This document shows, one piece after another, positions 9,877-18,022 of a stretch of 64,000 nt of DNA. Source of the stretch: Croceicoccus gelatinilyticus (GTDB lineage Bacteria > Pseudomonadota > Alphaproteobacteria > Sphingomonadales > Sphingomonadaceae); assembly GCF_018398395.1 (NCBI RefSeq), contig NZ_JAHCBF010000001.1:248001-312000 (forward strand), in the 5' to 3' direction. How positions within the stretch are numbered: position 1 is the first letter of the stretch; each line of letters opens with the position of its first letter. The notes beneath the pieces are model-generated. The model ran no database searches. It worked only from the letters and a program-made list of their open reading frames with translations, and had not been told where the DNA came from. Both the position numbers and the translations under genes were made by a program.

Positions 9877-11103
9877 TCAGGCCCAGGCCTGCATTTCCTT
9901 CTCGAGGCCTTCGACGATGGCTTCGAAGAACTGCTCGGTAGTCATCCAGTCCTGCGAGGGGCCGATGAGCAGCGCGAGGTCCTTGGTCATCTTGCCGTCC
10001 TCGACGCACTTCACGCAGACGCGCTCAAGCGTTTCGGCGAACTTCACGACGTCCGGCGTGTTGTCGAACTTGCCGCGGTACATGAGGCCGCGGGTCCATG
10101 CGAAGATCGAGGCGATCGGGTTGGTCGAAGTCGCCTTGCCCTGCTGGTGCTGGCGATAGTGGCGGGTGACGGTGCCGTGGGCCGCTTCTGCTTCGACGGT
10201 CTTGCCGTCGGGCGCCATGAGGACCGAAGTCATCAGACCGAGCGAGCCGTAGCCCTGTGCAACCGTGTCCGACTGAACGTCGCCGTCGTAGTTCTTGCAG
10301 GCCCAGACGAACTTGCCCGACCACTTGAGCGCCGATGCGACCATGTCGTCGATCAGTCGGTGTTCGTAGTGGATGCCGGCTTCCTTGAACTTTTCGGCAA
10401 AGCCTTCGGTGTCGAACACTTCTTGGAACAGGTCCTTGAAGCGGCCGTCGTAGGCCTTCATGATCGTGTTCTTGGTCGACAGATAGACCGGCCAACCGAG
10501 GCCGAGGCCGTAGTTGAACGATGCGCGTGCGAAGTCGCGGATCGATTCGTCGAGGTTGTACATCGCCATCGCGACGCCCGAGCTTTCGAACTTGTAGACT
10601 TCGAGGTCGAGATCGCCCTTGCCGTCTGCGCTGTCGAAGACGAGGCGCAGGGTGCCGGCGCCCGGGATCAGGGTGTCGGTTGCGCGATACTGGTCACCGA
10701 AGGCGTGACGGCCCACGACGATGGGGTCGGTCCAGCCGGGAACGAGGCGCGGCACGTTGTCGATGACGATCGGTTCGCGGAAGACGACGCCGCCAAGGAT
10801 GTTGCGGATCGTGCCGTTGGGCGAACGCCACATCTTCTTGAGATTGAACTCTTCCACGCGGGCTTCATCCGGCGTGATCGTGGCGCACTTCACGCCGACG
10901 CCGTGTTCCTTGATCGCGTTGGCGGCATCGACAGTGATCTGGTCGTCCGTCTCGTCACGCTTTTCGACCGAGAGATCGTAATACTTCAGGTCGATATCGA
11001 GATAAGGCAGGATCAGACGCTCGCGAATCCACTGCCAGATGATGCGGGTCATTTCGTCGCCGTCGATCTCGACGACCGGGTTCGCTACCTTGATCTTCTG
11101 CAT
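9877..11103 (-). CDS. icd: NADP-dependent isocitrate dehydrogenase (type II homodimeric)
   Basis: A 408-residue enzyme oxidatively decarboxylating isocitrate to 2-oxoglutarate in the TCA cycle, producing NADPH. It is of the eukaryote-like dimeric type, with N-terminus [19 protein letters not shown], the substrate-binding motif SPNGTIRN and the downstream metal/NADP region ([27 protein letters not shown]). Length and start match the family. It follows tRNA-Val on the same strand by about 170 bp and ends in its own terminator, so it is probably monocistronic. Confidence 0.96.
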   Translation of the reverse strand: MQKIKVANPVVEIDGDEMTRIIWQWIRERLILPYLDIDLKYYDLSVEKRDETDDQITVDAANAIKEHGVGVKCATITPDEARVEEFNLKKMWRSPNGTIRNILGGVVFREPIVIDNVPRLVPGWTDPIVVGRHAFGDQYRATDTLIPGAGTLRLVFDSADGKGDLDLEVYKFESSGVAMAMYNLDESIRDFARASFNYGLGLGWPVYLSTKNTIMKAYDGRFKDLFQEVFDTEGFAEKFKEAGIHYEHRLIDDMVASALKWSGKFVWACKNYDGDVQSDTVAQGYGSLGLMTSVLMAPDGKTVEAEAAHGTVTRHYRQHQQGKATSTNPIASIFAWTRGLMYRGKFDNTPDVVKFAETLERVCVKCVEDGKMTKDLALLIGPSQDWMTTEQFFEAIVEGLEKEMQAWA

Positions 11104-11264
11104 AGAGCTCGTTCTCTCGATTGTTTTCTAGAGGGAGAGCGCGCTTGGTCGGCGCGCAGGAACTTTCGCGCGCCTCTTAGCAAAGCAAGAGGCGAGCGCA
11201 AGGCGCGACGACGAGTTCTAGCGGAATGTCGAGGGTATCAGGCGCGGTTTGAAGAGGCGCGCCG

Positions 11265-11361
11265 GGAACCGATGGTGGGCGTAGCAAGGATTGAACTTGC
11301 GACCCCTACGATGTCAACATAGTGCTCTACCACTGAGCTATACGCCCACACCATCGGTTCC
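11265..11361 (-). repeat. 11-bp perfect inverted repeat bracketing tRNA-Val
   Basis: GGAACCGATGG at 11265-11275 and CCATCGGTTCC at 11351-11361 are exact complements. In the precursor the 5' leader GGAACCGAUGG would pair with the 3' trailer including the CCA end, extending the acceptor stem by 11 bp (with a small 5' bulge between). This may matter for RNase P or 3' processing, or be a relic of duplication. Confidence 0.6.
11273..11347 (-). tRNA. tRNA-Val (anticodon GAC)
   Basis: A 75-nt gene folding as a full cloverleaf: acceptor GGGCGTA/TACGCCC, D-arm AGCTCAGTGGTAGAGC, anticodon stem CTATG/CGTAG with loop TTGACAT (anticodon GAC, reading GUC/GUU), T-arm with GTTCAATCC, discriminator A and an encoded CCA. 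It is followed downstream by icd and preceded by cpdR. Confidence 0.95.
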
Positions 11362-11402
11362 ACGCGGGCCGGAAATCAACGCTTCCGGCTGGCAGGCGCT
11401 GC

Positions 11403-11431
11403 CCAATAGCGATCACTTCGCGCGGGGGCAA
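11403..11431 (-). promoter_or_regulatory. Putative promoter of tRNA-Val
   Basis: On the minus strand: TTGCCC, 17 bp, TATTGG, about 50 bp upstream of the mature tRNA 5' end. Spacing is ideal and the -35 resembles that proposed for tRNA-Ala (TTGCCA). Moderate support only. Confidence 0.4.
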
Positions 11432-11464
11432 CCCTGTTTGAGCAGCCTTCGAAAAAATGTTTCG

Positions 11465-11842
11465 TTACAGGTTCGCGTTCACCATCGAACCGTCGAACAG
11501 ACGCTCCACTTCCAGCACGAGATCGCGCAGGTGGAAAGGCTTTGACAGGACCTTGGCCTGCGGCGCTTCGCGGCTGGCCTTCATCGTGACGGCGGCAAAG
11601 CCGGTGATGAACATGACTTTCGTGGTCGGCGATACTTGCGCGCAGCGCTGTGCCAGTTCGATTCCGTCCATCTCCGGCATGACGATGTCGGAAAGCAGAA
11701 GGTCGAAATGTTCCTCGGTCAGAAGGGGAAGGGCGTGCGTGCCCCGGTCGACAGCCACGACTTCATACCCGGCGTTTTCCAGCGCGCGGGCAAGATACGT
11801 GCGCATCGAATCTTCGTCTTCGGCAAGCAGGATGCGAATCAT
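11465..11842 (-). CDS. cpdR: Response regulator CpdR
   Basis: A 125-residue stand-alone receiver domain without an output domain. It has acidic residues in LLAEDED, phospho-acceptor Asp52 (LLSDIVMPEMDG), Thr80 in FITGFA and Lys101 in LSKPF. The sequence closely resembles Caulobacter CpdR, which in the unphosphorylated state localises ClpXP to degrade CtrA and other substrates; phosphate comes from CckA via ChpT. A CckA-type receiver lies at the start of this window. It is transcribed alone, divergent from the N-formylglutamate amidohydrolase across 259 bp that hold AT-rich sequence but no clear CtrA box. Other single-domain receivers are possible, but the match is strong. Confidence 0.88.
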   Translation of the reverse strand: MIRILLAEDEDSMRTYLARALENAGYEVVAVDRGTHALPLLTEEHFDLLLSDIVMPEMDGIELAQRCAQVSPTTKVMFITGFAAVTMKASREAPQAKVLSKPFHLRDLVLEVERLFDGSMVNANL

Positions 11843-12101
11843 GATGCTATCGATAACCCCGTCTATTCCGGCGCGTAAAACCCGGTCCGGCAGCCCTGTG
11901 GATTGGTCCGATCAATCTGACAAAGGCGGCGCCGGCTGGCAAAGCGTCGTCCAACAGGGGCAACTGTATAACAAAATGGTTTAATTTTTTCACGTTTTCC
12001 AAGCCTGTTCGGGTTTGAAACAGGGGAAATCGGTCGCGACGCGGGCAAATGGGCTGCGGCGGCATTGACGGCGGGGGCGCGGGTGGTCAGCCTGCCTTGC
12101 G

Positions 12102-13070
12102 ATGGATGACCCGCGCTCGACCCCGCCTGCCGCAATGCCGATAAAGGGCGTTGTCAGTGGCGGATCGATTCCCGGAAGTTCTCGTCCGGCCTTTACGCTC
12201 AGCCGTGCAGAAACGGTATTGCCGGTGCTGATCGCAGTGCCCCACGCGGGGCGGGCTTATCCGTCCGACCTGATCGAGAAGATGCGAGATGCCGGAGAGG
12301 CGCAGCGAAGACTGGAAGACCGCTTCGTCGATCTCGTCGCGCGCGAGGCTGCGGCGGCCTGTTCCACGTCCCTGCTGATTGCCCATGCGCCGCGGGCGAT
12401 GCTTGATCTCAACCGGGATCCGGACGACCTCGACCTCTCGATGTTCACTGCCAGCGAGGCGGAGAAGGCGGTCATGCGGCGCAAGTTGCCGCGCGGGTTG
12501 GGGCAGACTTCGCGTTCCTTGCGCGGTCTTGGCCTGTTTCCGCGTCGTTTGCCCGGCGTTGGTGAATTGTGGCGCGGGCCGATGGTGCCGCAGGACGCGA
12601 ACCGGCGAGTCGCGGCAATCCACGCGCCTTATCACGACGTGCTCGGCCAGACGCTGGCGCAAATGCAGGAGGCGTGGGGCGAGGTGCTTCTGCTGGACTT
12701 GCACTCGATGCCCGATCTTCCCGCCCGGACGTCAGGTGCGCCGCCAGCGACTCATGTTGTCGGTGACAGGTTCGGCGCTAGCTGCCGCCGTGATCTGGTT
12801 GCGACTGCGATCGACGCACTGGATCGGTCAGGCCTGCAGGTAGCTTACAACCGGCCCTATGCGGGTGGATACGTGCTCGACCGGCACGGGAATCCGCGCA
12901 AGGGCGTCCATGCCATCCAGCTCGAGATTGCACGCGGCGAATATCTCGATTCGGATATGCAGCCAGATGCTGCACGGGTTTCCGTTCAGGCAGGTATTGT
13001 CGCAGAAGTCGTCAGTGCCTGCGCGGCGGTTCTGACCGGACGGGCAGACTGGCCGCTCGCCGCAGAGTAG
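12102..13070 (+). CDS. N-formylglutamate amidohydrolase family protein
   Basis: A protein of up to 322 residues of the N-formylglutamate amidohydrolase/HutG-like family, which hydrolyses N-formyl-L-glutamate or similar N-acyl amino acids. Family landmarks: VLIAVPHAGRAYP (metal/substrate loop), LEDRFVDLVA, RAMLDLNRDPDDLD and LLDLHSMPDL. No histidine-utilisation genes are nearby, so a role in histidine breakdown is not indicated by context. The start is uncertain: ATGs at 12102 and 12135 both lack a good ribosome-binding site, and conserved sequence begins only around residue 40. It is monocistronic and convergent with the candidate sRNA at 13077. Confidence 0.85.
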   Translation: MDDPRSTPPAAMPIKGVVSGGSIPGSSRPAFTLSRAETVLPVLIAVPHAGRAYPSDLIEKMRDAGEAQRRLEDRFVDLVAREAAAACSTSLLIAHAPRAMLDLNRDPDDLDLSMFTASEAEKAVMRRKLPRGLGQTSRSLRGLGLFPRRLPGVGELWRGPMVPQDANRRVAAIHAPYHDVLGQTLAQMQEAWGEVLLLDLHSMPDLPARTSGAPPATHVVGDRFGASCRRDLVATAIDALDRSGLQVAYNRPYAGGYVLDRHGNPRKGVHAIQLEIARGEYLDSDMQPDAARVSVQAGIVAEVVSACAAVLTGRADWPLAAE

Positions 13071-13076
13071 CGCACA

Positions 13077-13109
13077 TAAAAAACCACCCCGTGATGAACA
13101 CGGGGTGGT
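13077..13109 (-). terminator. Intrinsic terminator of the candidate sRNA
   Basis: Perfect 11-bp arms ACCACCCCGTG (13083-13093) and CACGGGGTGGT (13099-13109) with a 5-nt loop; on the minus strand the hairpin is followed by TTTTTT. The plus-strand side lacks a T-run, so it serves the minus strand. Confidence 0.9.
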
Positions 13110-13181
13110 CAAGGTTCAGGGAGGTTGACGCACGCTAATGCGTCAGTCCGGTGGGCCATGAGGGAAGCCTCACCAGAACTA
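13077..13181 (-). ncRNA. Candidate trans-acting small RNA with anti-Shine-Dalgarno motif
   Basis: About 105 nt with promoter, structure and terminator. A promoter (TTGCAA, 17 bp, TAGTTT) would start transcription near 13180. The transcript can form an imperfect stem CTGGTG/CACCGG capped by GAGG-CTTC-CCTC, then a perfect GACGCA/TGCGTC hairpin, then an unpaired run containing CCTCCCT, and finally an 11-bp GC-rich terminator with a U-tract. A single-stranded CCUCC motif is typical of alphaproteobacterial regulatory sRNAs (for example the suhB/mmgR class), which pair with ribosome-binding sites. No convincing ORF is seen. Membership in a named family is not shown. Confidence 0.55.
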
Positions 13182-13186
13182 CCTTC

Positions 13187-13215
13187 AAACTAGGGGATTC
13201 TGTTGCCTGTTGCAA
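13187..13215 (-). promoter_or_regulatory. Putative promoter of the candidate sRNA
   Basis: On the minus strand: TTGCAA (13210-13215), 17-bp spacer, TAGTTT (13187-13192). It lies after the SapC terminator-like hairpin, so transcription of the sRNA would be independent. Confidence 0.5.
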
Positions 13216-13255
13216 GAGTGCATCACGCAAGAAATATTTTTGCAGTGCGGTAAAT

Positions 13256-13283
13256 GTCCGGCGAATCGAGGGATTCGCCGGAC
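13256..13283 (-). terminator. Terminator-like hairpin after the SapC gene
   Basis: Perfect 12-bp arms GTCCGGCGAATC and GATTCGCCGGAC with a 4-nt loop, starting 7 nt past the SapC stop. The following sequence (ATTTACC) is only weakly U-rich, so it may be a leaky terminator or mRNA-stabilising stem. Confidence 0.65.
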
Positions 13284-13289
13284 AGAATT

Positions 13290-14069
13290 TTACACGTTGG
13301 CCGTTTCGGCTTCCTGCGAGACCGGGCCCTGACCCATGCCGACCTGGCGCGAGAAGATTTCGCGCATGAGGTCGAGCGAGAGCAGGTGGCAGGTGACGAG
13401 GGTCAGCAGACCGCTCTGGTTCCACTGGCGCAGGACGTCGCCGCGCACTTCCTTCAGCTTCTCCTGGTTCACCATCGAGAAACCGCGGTAGATGAAGGGC
13501 TGCTGGCCTTCGCGGCTGATCGACACTTCGCCGTCCATCAGCAGGTCATGCTTTTTCAATTCGTCGATGAAGGCCTTCGTCTTCATGCCGGCCTGTTCAA
13601 AGTTCTCGTTGAACTTCAGAACGTTCTGCGTCGCTTCGCTCGGCTGACCGTCAGTGAAGAGAGCCTGGCCGTCCTCGAACTCGCCGACAAGACCGCTCGA
13701 TGGGTCGAAGCACAGCGAGAGCTGTTCGCTGTCGGGCTGCAGCTTGGCAAGGAGGAACGGATAGCGGCGGGCATAGGCCGGGACGTAGCAATCGCGCGTC
13801 ATCGTGCCTTCGGAATCGAAGAACGTGTTCACGCCTTCGTTAAGGCCCATGAGAGCGAGCGGAACGGGGTTGTCGCCCGACGAGAAGATGATCGGGAAGT
13901 AACGCTGTGCGAGCGGGAATTCCTCGACCGTCAGGGGAACCGCGTGCTCGTTGGCGAGCCACGGAGCCTTGTCGGTGGTGCGGGCGCTGAAGTTGCCGTG
14001 CTGGTTGCTGTTCAGCGGCTGCAGCGACTTGTAGAAAAGCGGAAGATTGGCGTTCGGCGCGCTGGCCAT
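13290..14069 (-). CDS. SapC family protein
   Basis: A 259-residue protein matching the SapC family (named after a Campylobacter S-layer-associated gene, but widespread in alphaproteobacteria and of unclear function). Recognisable stretches are FYKSLQPLNSNQHGNFSAR, LTVEEFPLAQRYFPIIFS and LCFDPSSGLVGEFEDGQALF. No signal peptide or membrane segment is evident, arguing against a surface-layer role. The start ATG has GGAGAG upstream. It is flanked by an FAD oxidoreductase upstream (about 140 bp away) and the candidate sRNA downstream. Confidence 0.85.
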   Translation of the reverse strand: MASAPNANLPLFYKSLQPLNSNQHGNFSARTTDKAPWLANEHAVPLTVEEFPLAQRYFPIIFSSGDNPVPLALMGLNEGVNTFFDSEGTMTRDCYVPAYARRYPFLLAKLQPDSEQLSLCFDPSSGLVGEFEDGQALFTDGQPSEATQNVLKFNENFEQAGMKTKAFIDELKKHDLLMDGEVSISREGQQPFIYRGFSMVNQEKLKEVRGDVLRQWNQSGLLTLVTCHLLSLDLMREIFSRQVGMGQGPVSQEAETANV

Positions 14070-14212
14070 GGTCTCTCTCCGGAAAAGGAAATCTGTAAAA
14101 ATCGGGTGATGGGTGTTCGCCGCCCCCCAACGGCAATCAGGGGCGCTTTAAGCCCTCGCGCACGCGGGCGCAAGGCGCGCTACGGGCGAAATGCGGCACA
14201 CCGGTGCCTGGA

Positions 14213-15658
14213 TCACACCAGCTTTCCGGGATTGAGCAATCCATCGGGATCGAGCGCCGCTTTCACCTTGCGCATCACGGACAGTGCGACCGGATCATGC
14301 GTGTCGCGCAGCGTCTGCAACTTGTCCTGTCCGATGCCATGTTCGGCCGAGATCGAGCCGCCCCATTCCGTGACGGTGCGATAGACACGCATGCTCAAAT
14401 CCTTGCCGGTCTCTCGCTCCCAAGTCGGGCCGTCTGCACCGGCAGGCGCGATGACGTGAAGATGCACGTTGCCGTCGCCAAGATGACCGAAGGCGGCGAC
14501 CTCGTGGTCGGGATGCGTGGCGTGGACCGATTCGCTGATCGCGTCGATGAATTCAGGCATCTTGGAAACAGGCACCGAAATGTCGTGCTGCATCGCCGGA
14601 CCCTTGGCGCGTTCGGCGGGAGAGATCGTCTCGCGAAGCTGCCAGAACGCTTCGGCCTGCGTTTCGTTGGCGGCAATCACCGCGTCGCTGACGAGTTCCG
14701 CCTCGAACGCGTCCATCAGGACCTTCTCGACCTCCTCGCCCAGGGCGTCGGCACCTTCCTTGTCGGCCACGAATTCCATGAGCGCGTACCACGGGTGCTG
14801 CCCTTCCAGCGGGGCCTGCGCGTCGGGTATGTAGGCCAGCACAGCGTCGAGACACGACTGCGGCATGATTTCGAATCCTTCGAGGGCACCTGCCATCGCG
14901 CCTTGGCAATGTTGCATCAGGCGGCGCGCATCCTGTGTTGACGCGATGCCCGCGATCACGACTCGGCGGTCCGCGATGCCGGGTGAAAGCTGGACGACGA
15001 CGCGTGAGACGATGCCGAGTGTTCCCTCGGATCCGATAAACATCTGCTTCAGGTCGAAGCCACGGTTGTCCTTCTTGAGATGCGAGGTGAGGTCGAGAAC
15101 CTCGCCGCTCGCCAGCACGACTTCCAGTCCCGCGACCAGCGCGCGCATCACGCCATGGCGCAGCACTTGCGTACCGCCCGCATTGGTCGCGACCAGCCCG
15201 CCTACCGTGGCAGAGCCTTTGCCGCCAAGCGAAAGCGGAAAGCGCATGTCCTGCGCTTCGGCCGCCTCGTGCAAGGTCTGCAGCACTGCACCTGCGCCGC
15301 AGGTTGCCGTCATCGCATCGGCATCAATCGCGATGTCGTTCATACGCCGCGTCGAGAGCAGAATCGCAGTACCGCTGTCATCCGGCGTTGCGCCGCCGAC
15401 CATGCCGCTGTTGCCGCCCTGCGCGACGATCGGCACGCCATGCTGCGCGCATAGTGCGACAATTCCGGCAAGCTCTTCTGTCGTCGCAGGTTGCGCCAGG
15501 GCGCGCGCCGCGCCGTGGTAACGCCCGCGCCAGTCCGTAAGCCAGGGCTCCATGTCGTCAGCTCCGGTGACGAGGCCCTTTTGGCCAAGGATTCGCTGTG
15601 CCTCTGTCAGGAATTCGTTCTGCGCGTTTTCGCGCTCGATCGTGCTGTCTTCAGTCAT
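14213..15658 (-). CDS. FAD-binding oxidoreductase (GlcD/D-2-hydroxyacid dehydrogenase type)
   Basis: A 481-residue flavoprotein of the FAD-binding type 4 family. The N-terminal FAD domain contains VPIVAQGGNSGMVGGA and the FAD-pyrophosphate region LGGKGSATVGGLVATNAGG; the C-terminal cap has the metal-site motif FGHLGDGNVHLHV and the terminal EHGIGQDKL. Such enzymes oxidise D-lactate, glycolate or D-2-hydroxyglutarate to the 2-oxoacid. Only one subunit is present (no GlcE/GlcF beside it), favouring a stand-alone D-2-hydroxyacid dehydrogenase. The ATG at 15658 is chosen because AGGAG lies 4 bp upstream; 22 additional in-frame codons are possible. Substrate is not assigned. Confidence 0.9.
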   Translation of the reverse strand: MTEDSTIERENAQNEFLTEAQRILGQKGLVTGADDMEPWLTDWRGRYHGAARALAQPATTEELAGIVALCAQHGVPIVAQGGNSGMVGGATPDDSGTAILLSTRRMNDIAIDADAMTATCGAGAVLQTLHEAAEAQDMRFPLSLGGKGSATVGGLVATNAGGTQVLRHGVMRALVAGLEVVLASGEVLDLTSHLKKDNRGFDLKQMFIGSEGTLGIVSRVVVQLSPGIADRRVVIAGIASTQDARRLMQHCQGAMAGALEGFEIMPQSCLDAVLAYIPDAQAPLEGQHPWYALMEFVADKEGADALGEEVEKVLMDAFEAELVSDAVIAANETQAEAFWQLRETISPAERAKGPAMQHDISVPVSKMPEFIDAISESVHATHPDHEVAAFGHLGDGNVHLHVIAPAGADGPTWERETGKDLSMRVYRTVTEWGGSISAEHGIGQDKLQTLRDTHDPVALSVMRKVKAALDPDGLLNPGKLV

Positions 15659-15834
15659 GTCGCTCCTGTGCCACAGCGCGCGTGCTTTGTCTGCGTCCAG
15701 TGCGTGCTGTTGGCGGTTCACCACTTATTCAAGCTCGCAGCCTCAATACGGGGCAGGGACAATTCGCGGGCTTGCGAGGGCGGGGGACATTCCCCTACCC
15801 AGACCTCATCCGCATCAGGGCAGGAGCACGCGCA

Positions 15835-16341
15835 TTGGGACTGGGCCTGGCTTCATCTTTGGGAGCTTTCTGGCTTGTGCCGCTCGCCTTCGCGAGCGCG
15901 TCGACCGATGCGGACTTGCCCGAAGAAGCTGAAATTCCCTTCGAGATGGTGCAGCGCCAGGTGGAAGCACAGGTTCGCCAGCGCGTCATCATTCGCATAA
16001 CTCCGCTCAGCCGCATGAGCCCACCGCCCGCTGCCGATGTCATGGTCGAACGGCCCCGCCAGCGTGCGAGCAAGGACATGGAGCGCTGTATCCCGATCAA
16101 GGATATCGCAGGCGTCAGGCTGGGGCAGGGGCGGCAGTTGTTGCTCTACATGCGCGACCGCCGCGTCGTCGGCACCAGCCTTGACCGATCATGCCAAGTG
16201 AGCAGCTTTTACTCCGGATTTTATGTCGAGCGGCCTGACGACGGGATGCTTTGCGCTGGGCGTGAGGCGCTTCACGCCCGTTCGGGTGCCGACTGTATGC
16301 TCGGCTCATTCCACGAGGTACAGCCCGGCGAGGACGATTGA
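15835..16341 (+). CDS. Secreted hypothetical protein, TTG start
   Basis: A predicted 168-residue exported protein with no family I can name. From a TTG at 15835 (CAGGAG 8 bp upstream) it begins with a short hydrophobic signal peptide (LGLGLASSLGAFWLVPLAF) ending ASA. The mature part has a basic Pro-rich stretch, then a C-terminal region with four Cys: CIPIKDIAG, SCQVSSFYSGFYV, GMLCAGREALHARSG and CMLGSF. This C-terminal pattern (Cys pairs around SFYSGFY and a final RSGxxC) is, from memory, seen in uncharacterised sphingomonad periplasmic proteins. No in-frame ATG gives a signal peptide at the N-terminus. It is divergent from the FAD oxidoreductase. Confidence 0.65.
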   Translation: MGLGLASSLGAFWLVPLAFASASTDADLPEEAEIPFEMVQRQVEAQVRQRVIIRITPLSRMSPPPAADVMVERPRQRASKDMERCIPIKDIAGVRLGQGRQLLLYMRDRRVVGTSLDRSCQVSSFYSGFYVERPDDGMLCAGREALHARSGADCMLGSFHEVQPGEDD

Positions 16342-16376
16342 CGCGGCAATGTAATGCCGTTTTCCCGGTGCAAACC

Positions 16377-16405
16377 TTGACTTTTTCCGCTTTCTCGCCA
16401 TAGCG
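16377..16405 (+). promoter_or_regulatory. Possible promoter of the RhlE-like helicase gene
   Basis: TTGACT, 17 bp, ATAGCG. The -35 is near-consensus but the -10 is poor. If used, it gives a ~170-nt untranslated leader, as is common for cold-inducible helicases. Confidence 0.3.
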
Positions 16406-16582
16406 GCCCCTTGGTTCGCGCCATGGCGGTTCGGACCTTGCGCCGGACAGTCCCGGCCCGCCACCGCACCGGCCCTGCCGCGCGGTATCGGACCAACGGG
16501 ATCGCTGGCGGATTTCCGTTAGAATACCACCAGATTTGAAGGGGCGTTCACGGCTTGTCGAAGCCCCGTACAGGATGATTGC

Positions 16583-17959
16583 ATGAAGTTTGCCGATCTC
16601 GGCCTTTCTCAAGAACTGCTGCAGTCGGTCGAAGCGGCCGGCTATGACGAACCGACCCCGATCCAGGCGCAGGCGATTCCCAGCGTGCTGATGATGCGCG
16701 ACCTTATCGGTATCGCGCAGACGGGCACCGGCAAGACGGCCAGCTTCGTGCTCCCGATGATCGACATTCTCGCGCATGGCCGCCGCCGCGCGCGCATGCC
16801 GCGCTCGCTCATCCTCGAACCGACACGCGAACTGGCCGCGCAGGTTGCCGAGAACTTCGAGAAGTACGGCACCAACCACGACCTCAAGATGGCGCTGCTC
16901 ATCGGCGGCGTGCAGATGGCCGACCAGGTCAAGGCGCTGGACGAAGGCGTCGACGTGCTGATCGCGACGCCGGGCCGCCTGATGGACCTGTTCGAGTGGG
17001 GCAAGATCCTGCTGACCGGTTGCGACCTGCTGGTCATCGACGAAGCGGACCGCATGCTCGACATGGGCTTCATCCCAGACATCGAGACGATCTGCGAGAA
17101 GCTTCCGCCCCAGCGCCAGACGCTGTTGTTTTCAGCCACGATGCCGCCGCCGATCAAGAAGCTGGCCGACCGGTTCCTGACGAACCCGAAGAACATCGAG
17201 GTTTCGCGCGCCGCATCGACGAACGAGAATATCGAGCAGTTCAAGATCAACGTCCCCGCGCGCAAGAAGCGTGAGGCGCTGCGCTGGATTCTCGAGAACG
17301 ACAACGTCAACACCGCGATCATTTTCGCAAACCGCAAGACGACCGTGCGCGAGCTCAACAAGAGCCTGCAGCGCCACGGCTTCAAGACCGGCGAGATTCA
17401 CGGCGACATGGACCAGCCCGCGCGCCTTGCCGAACTGGCCCTGTTCAAGGAAGGCAAGATCAACATTCTTGCCGCCAGCGACGTCGCCGCACGCGGGCTC
17501 GACATCAAGGGCGTGAGCCATGTCGTGAACTTCGACTGCCCGTGGCACCCGGACGACTACGTCCACCGGATCGGCCGTACGGGTCGTGCAGGGGCCAAAG
17601 GTCGCGCCTTCACGCTGATCGCGCCGGACGATGCCGAGGCGCTGGAAAATGTCGAGAAGCTGACGGGTTCGAAACTGCCCGACTTCGATTTCAAGGCGCA
17701 CTTTGAAAAGCACGGATACCCGGAAGCCGAAGAGCAGCAGGAAGAAAAGCCTGCCCGCCGTTCGCGCAGCCGCCGCGATGACGACGAGCGTGAGGAGCGT
17801 GGAGATCGTCCGAAGCGGGACCGCAAGCCGCGCCGCGAACGGGCAGAGAAGAAGCCGGAACGTCAGCCGCGCCAGCGCCGTGACGAACCGGTGGAGCCGA
17901 GCGAGCCGGGCGTGTGGAACGGACCGGTGCCCGAATTCCTCGGCGTCAGCGCGCTCTGA
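16583..17959 (+). CDS. DEAD-box ATP-dependent RNA helicase, RhlE-like
   Basis: A 458-residue RNA helicase. All core motifs are present in order: Q motif (EPTPIQAQAIP), I (AQTGTGKT), Ia (PTRELAAQ), II (VIDEADRMLDMGF), III (SATMP), IV (IIFANRKT), V (AARGLDI) and VI (HRIGRTGRAG). An Arg/Lys-rich low-complexity tail runs from ~380 to 440, typical of RhlE proteins and used for RNA binding. Likely roles are ribosome assembly or mRNA turnover in the cold. The leader is about 240 bp and contains no other gene. A second DEAD-box helicase of similar design is at 56831. Confidence 0.93.
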   Translation: MKFADLGLSQELLQSVEAAGYDEPTPIQAQAIPSVLMMRDLIGIAQTGTGKTASFVLPMIDILAHGRRRARMPRSLILEPTRELAAQVAENFEKYGTNHDLKMALLIGGVQMADQVKALDEGVDVLIATPGRLMDLFEWGKILLTGCDLLVIDEADRMLDMGFIPDIETICEKLPPQRQTLLFSATMPPPIKKLADRFLTNPKNIEVSRAASTNENIEQFKINVPARKKREALRWILENDNVNTAIIFANRKTTVRELNKSLQRHGFKTGEIHGDMDQPARLAELALFKEGKINILAASDVAARGLDIKGVSHVVNFDCPWHPDDYVHRIGRTGRAGAKGRAFTLIAPDDAEALENVEKLTGSKLPDFDFKAHFEKHGYPEAEEQQEEKPARRSRSRRDDDEREERGDRPKRDRKPRRERAEKKPERQPRQRRDEPVEPSEPGVWNGPVPEFLGVSAL

Positions 17960-18022
17960 TTTTCATATTTGCCGGCAGCGGCAGGGCTAAGGTGCCCCGC
18001 CGCCGCAAGCTGATTGCCGCGA

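Noticed and set aside
9796-11322. A 508-codon open frame antisense to icd running into tRNA-Val
   Set aside because: It overlaps a certain enzyme gene and a tRNA and has no independent support.
11843-12101. CtrA box upstream of cpdR
   Set aside because: The minus strand has TTAAACCAT near 11980, but this differs from TTAACCAT by an inserted base and no second half site is correctly spaced.
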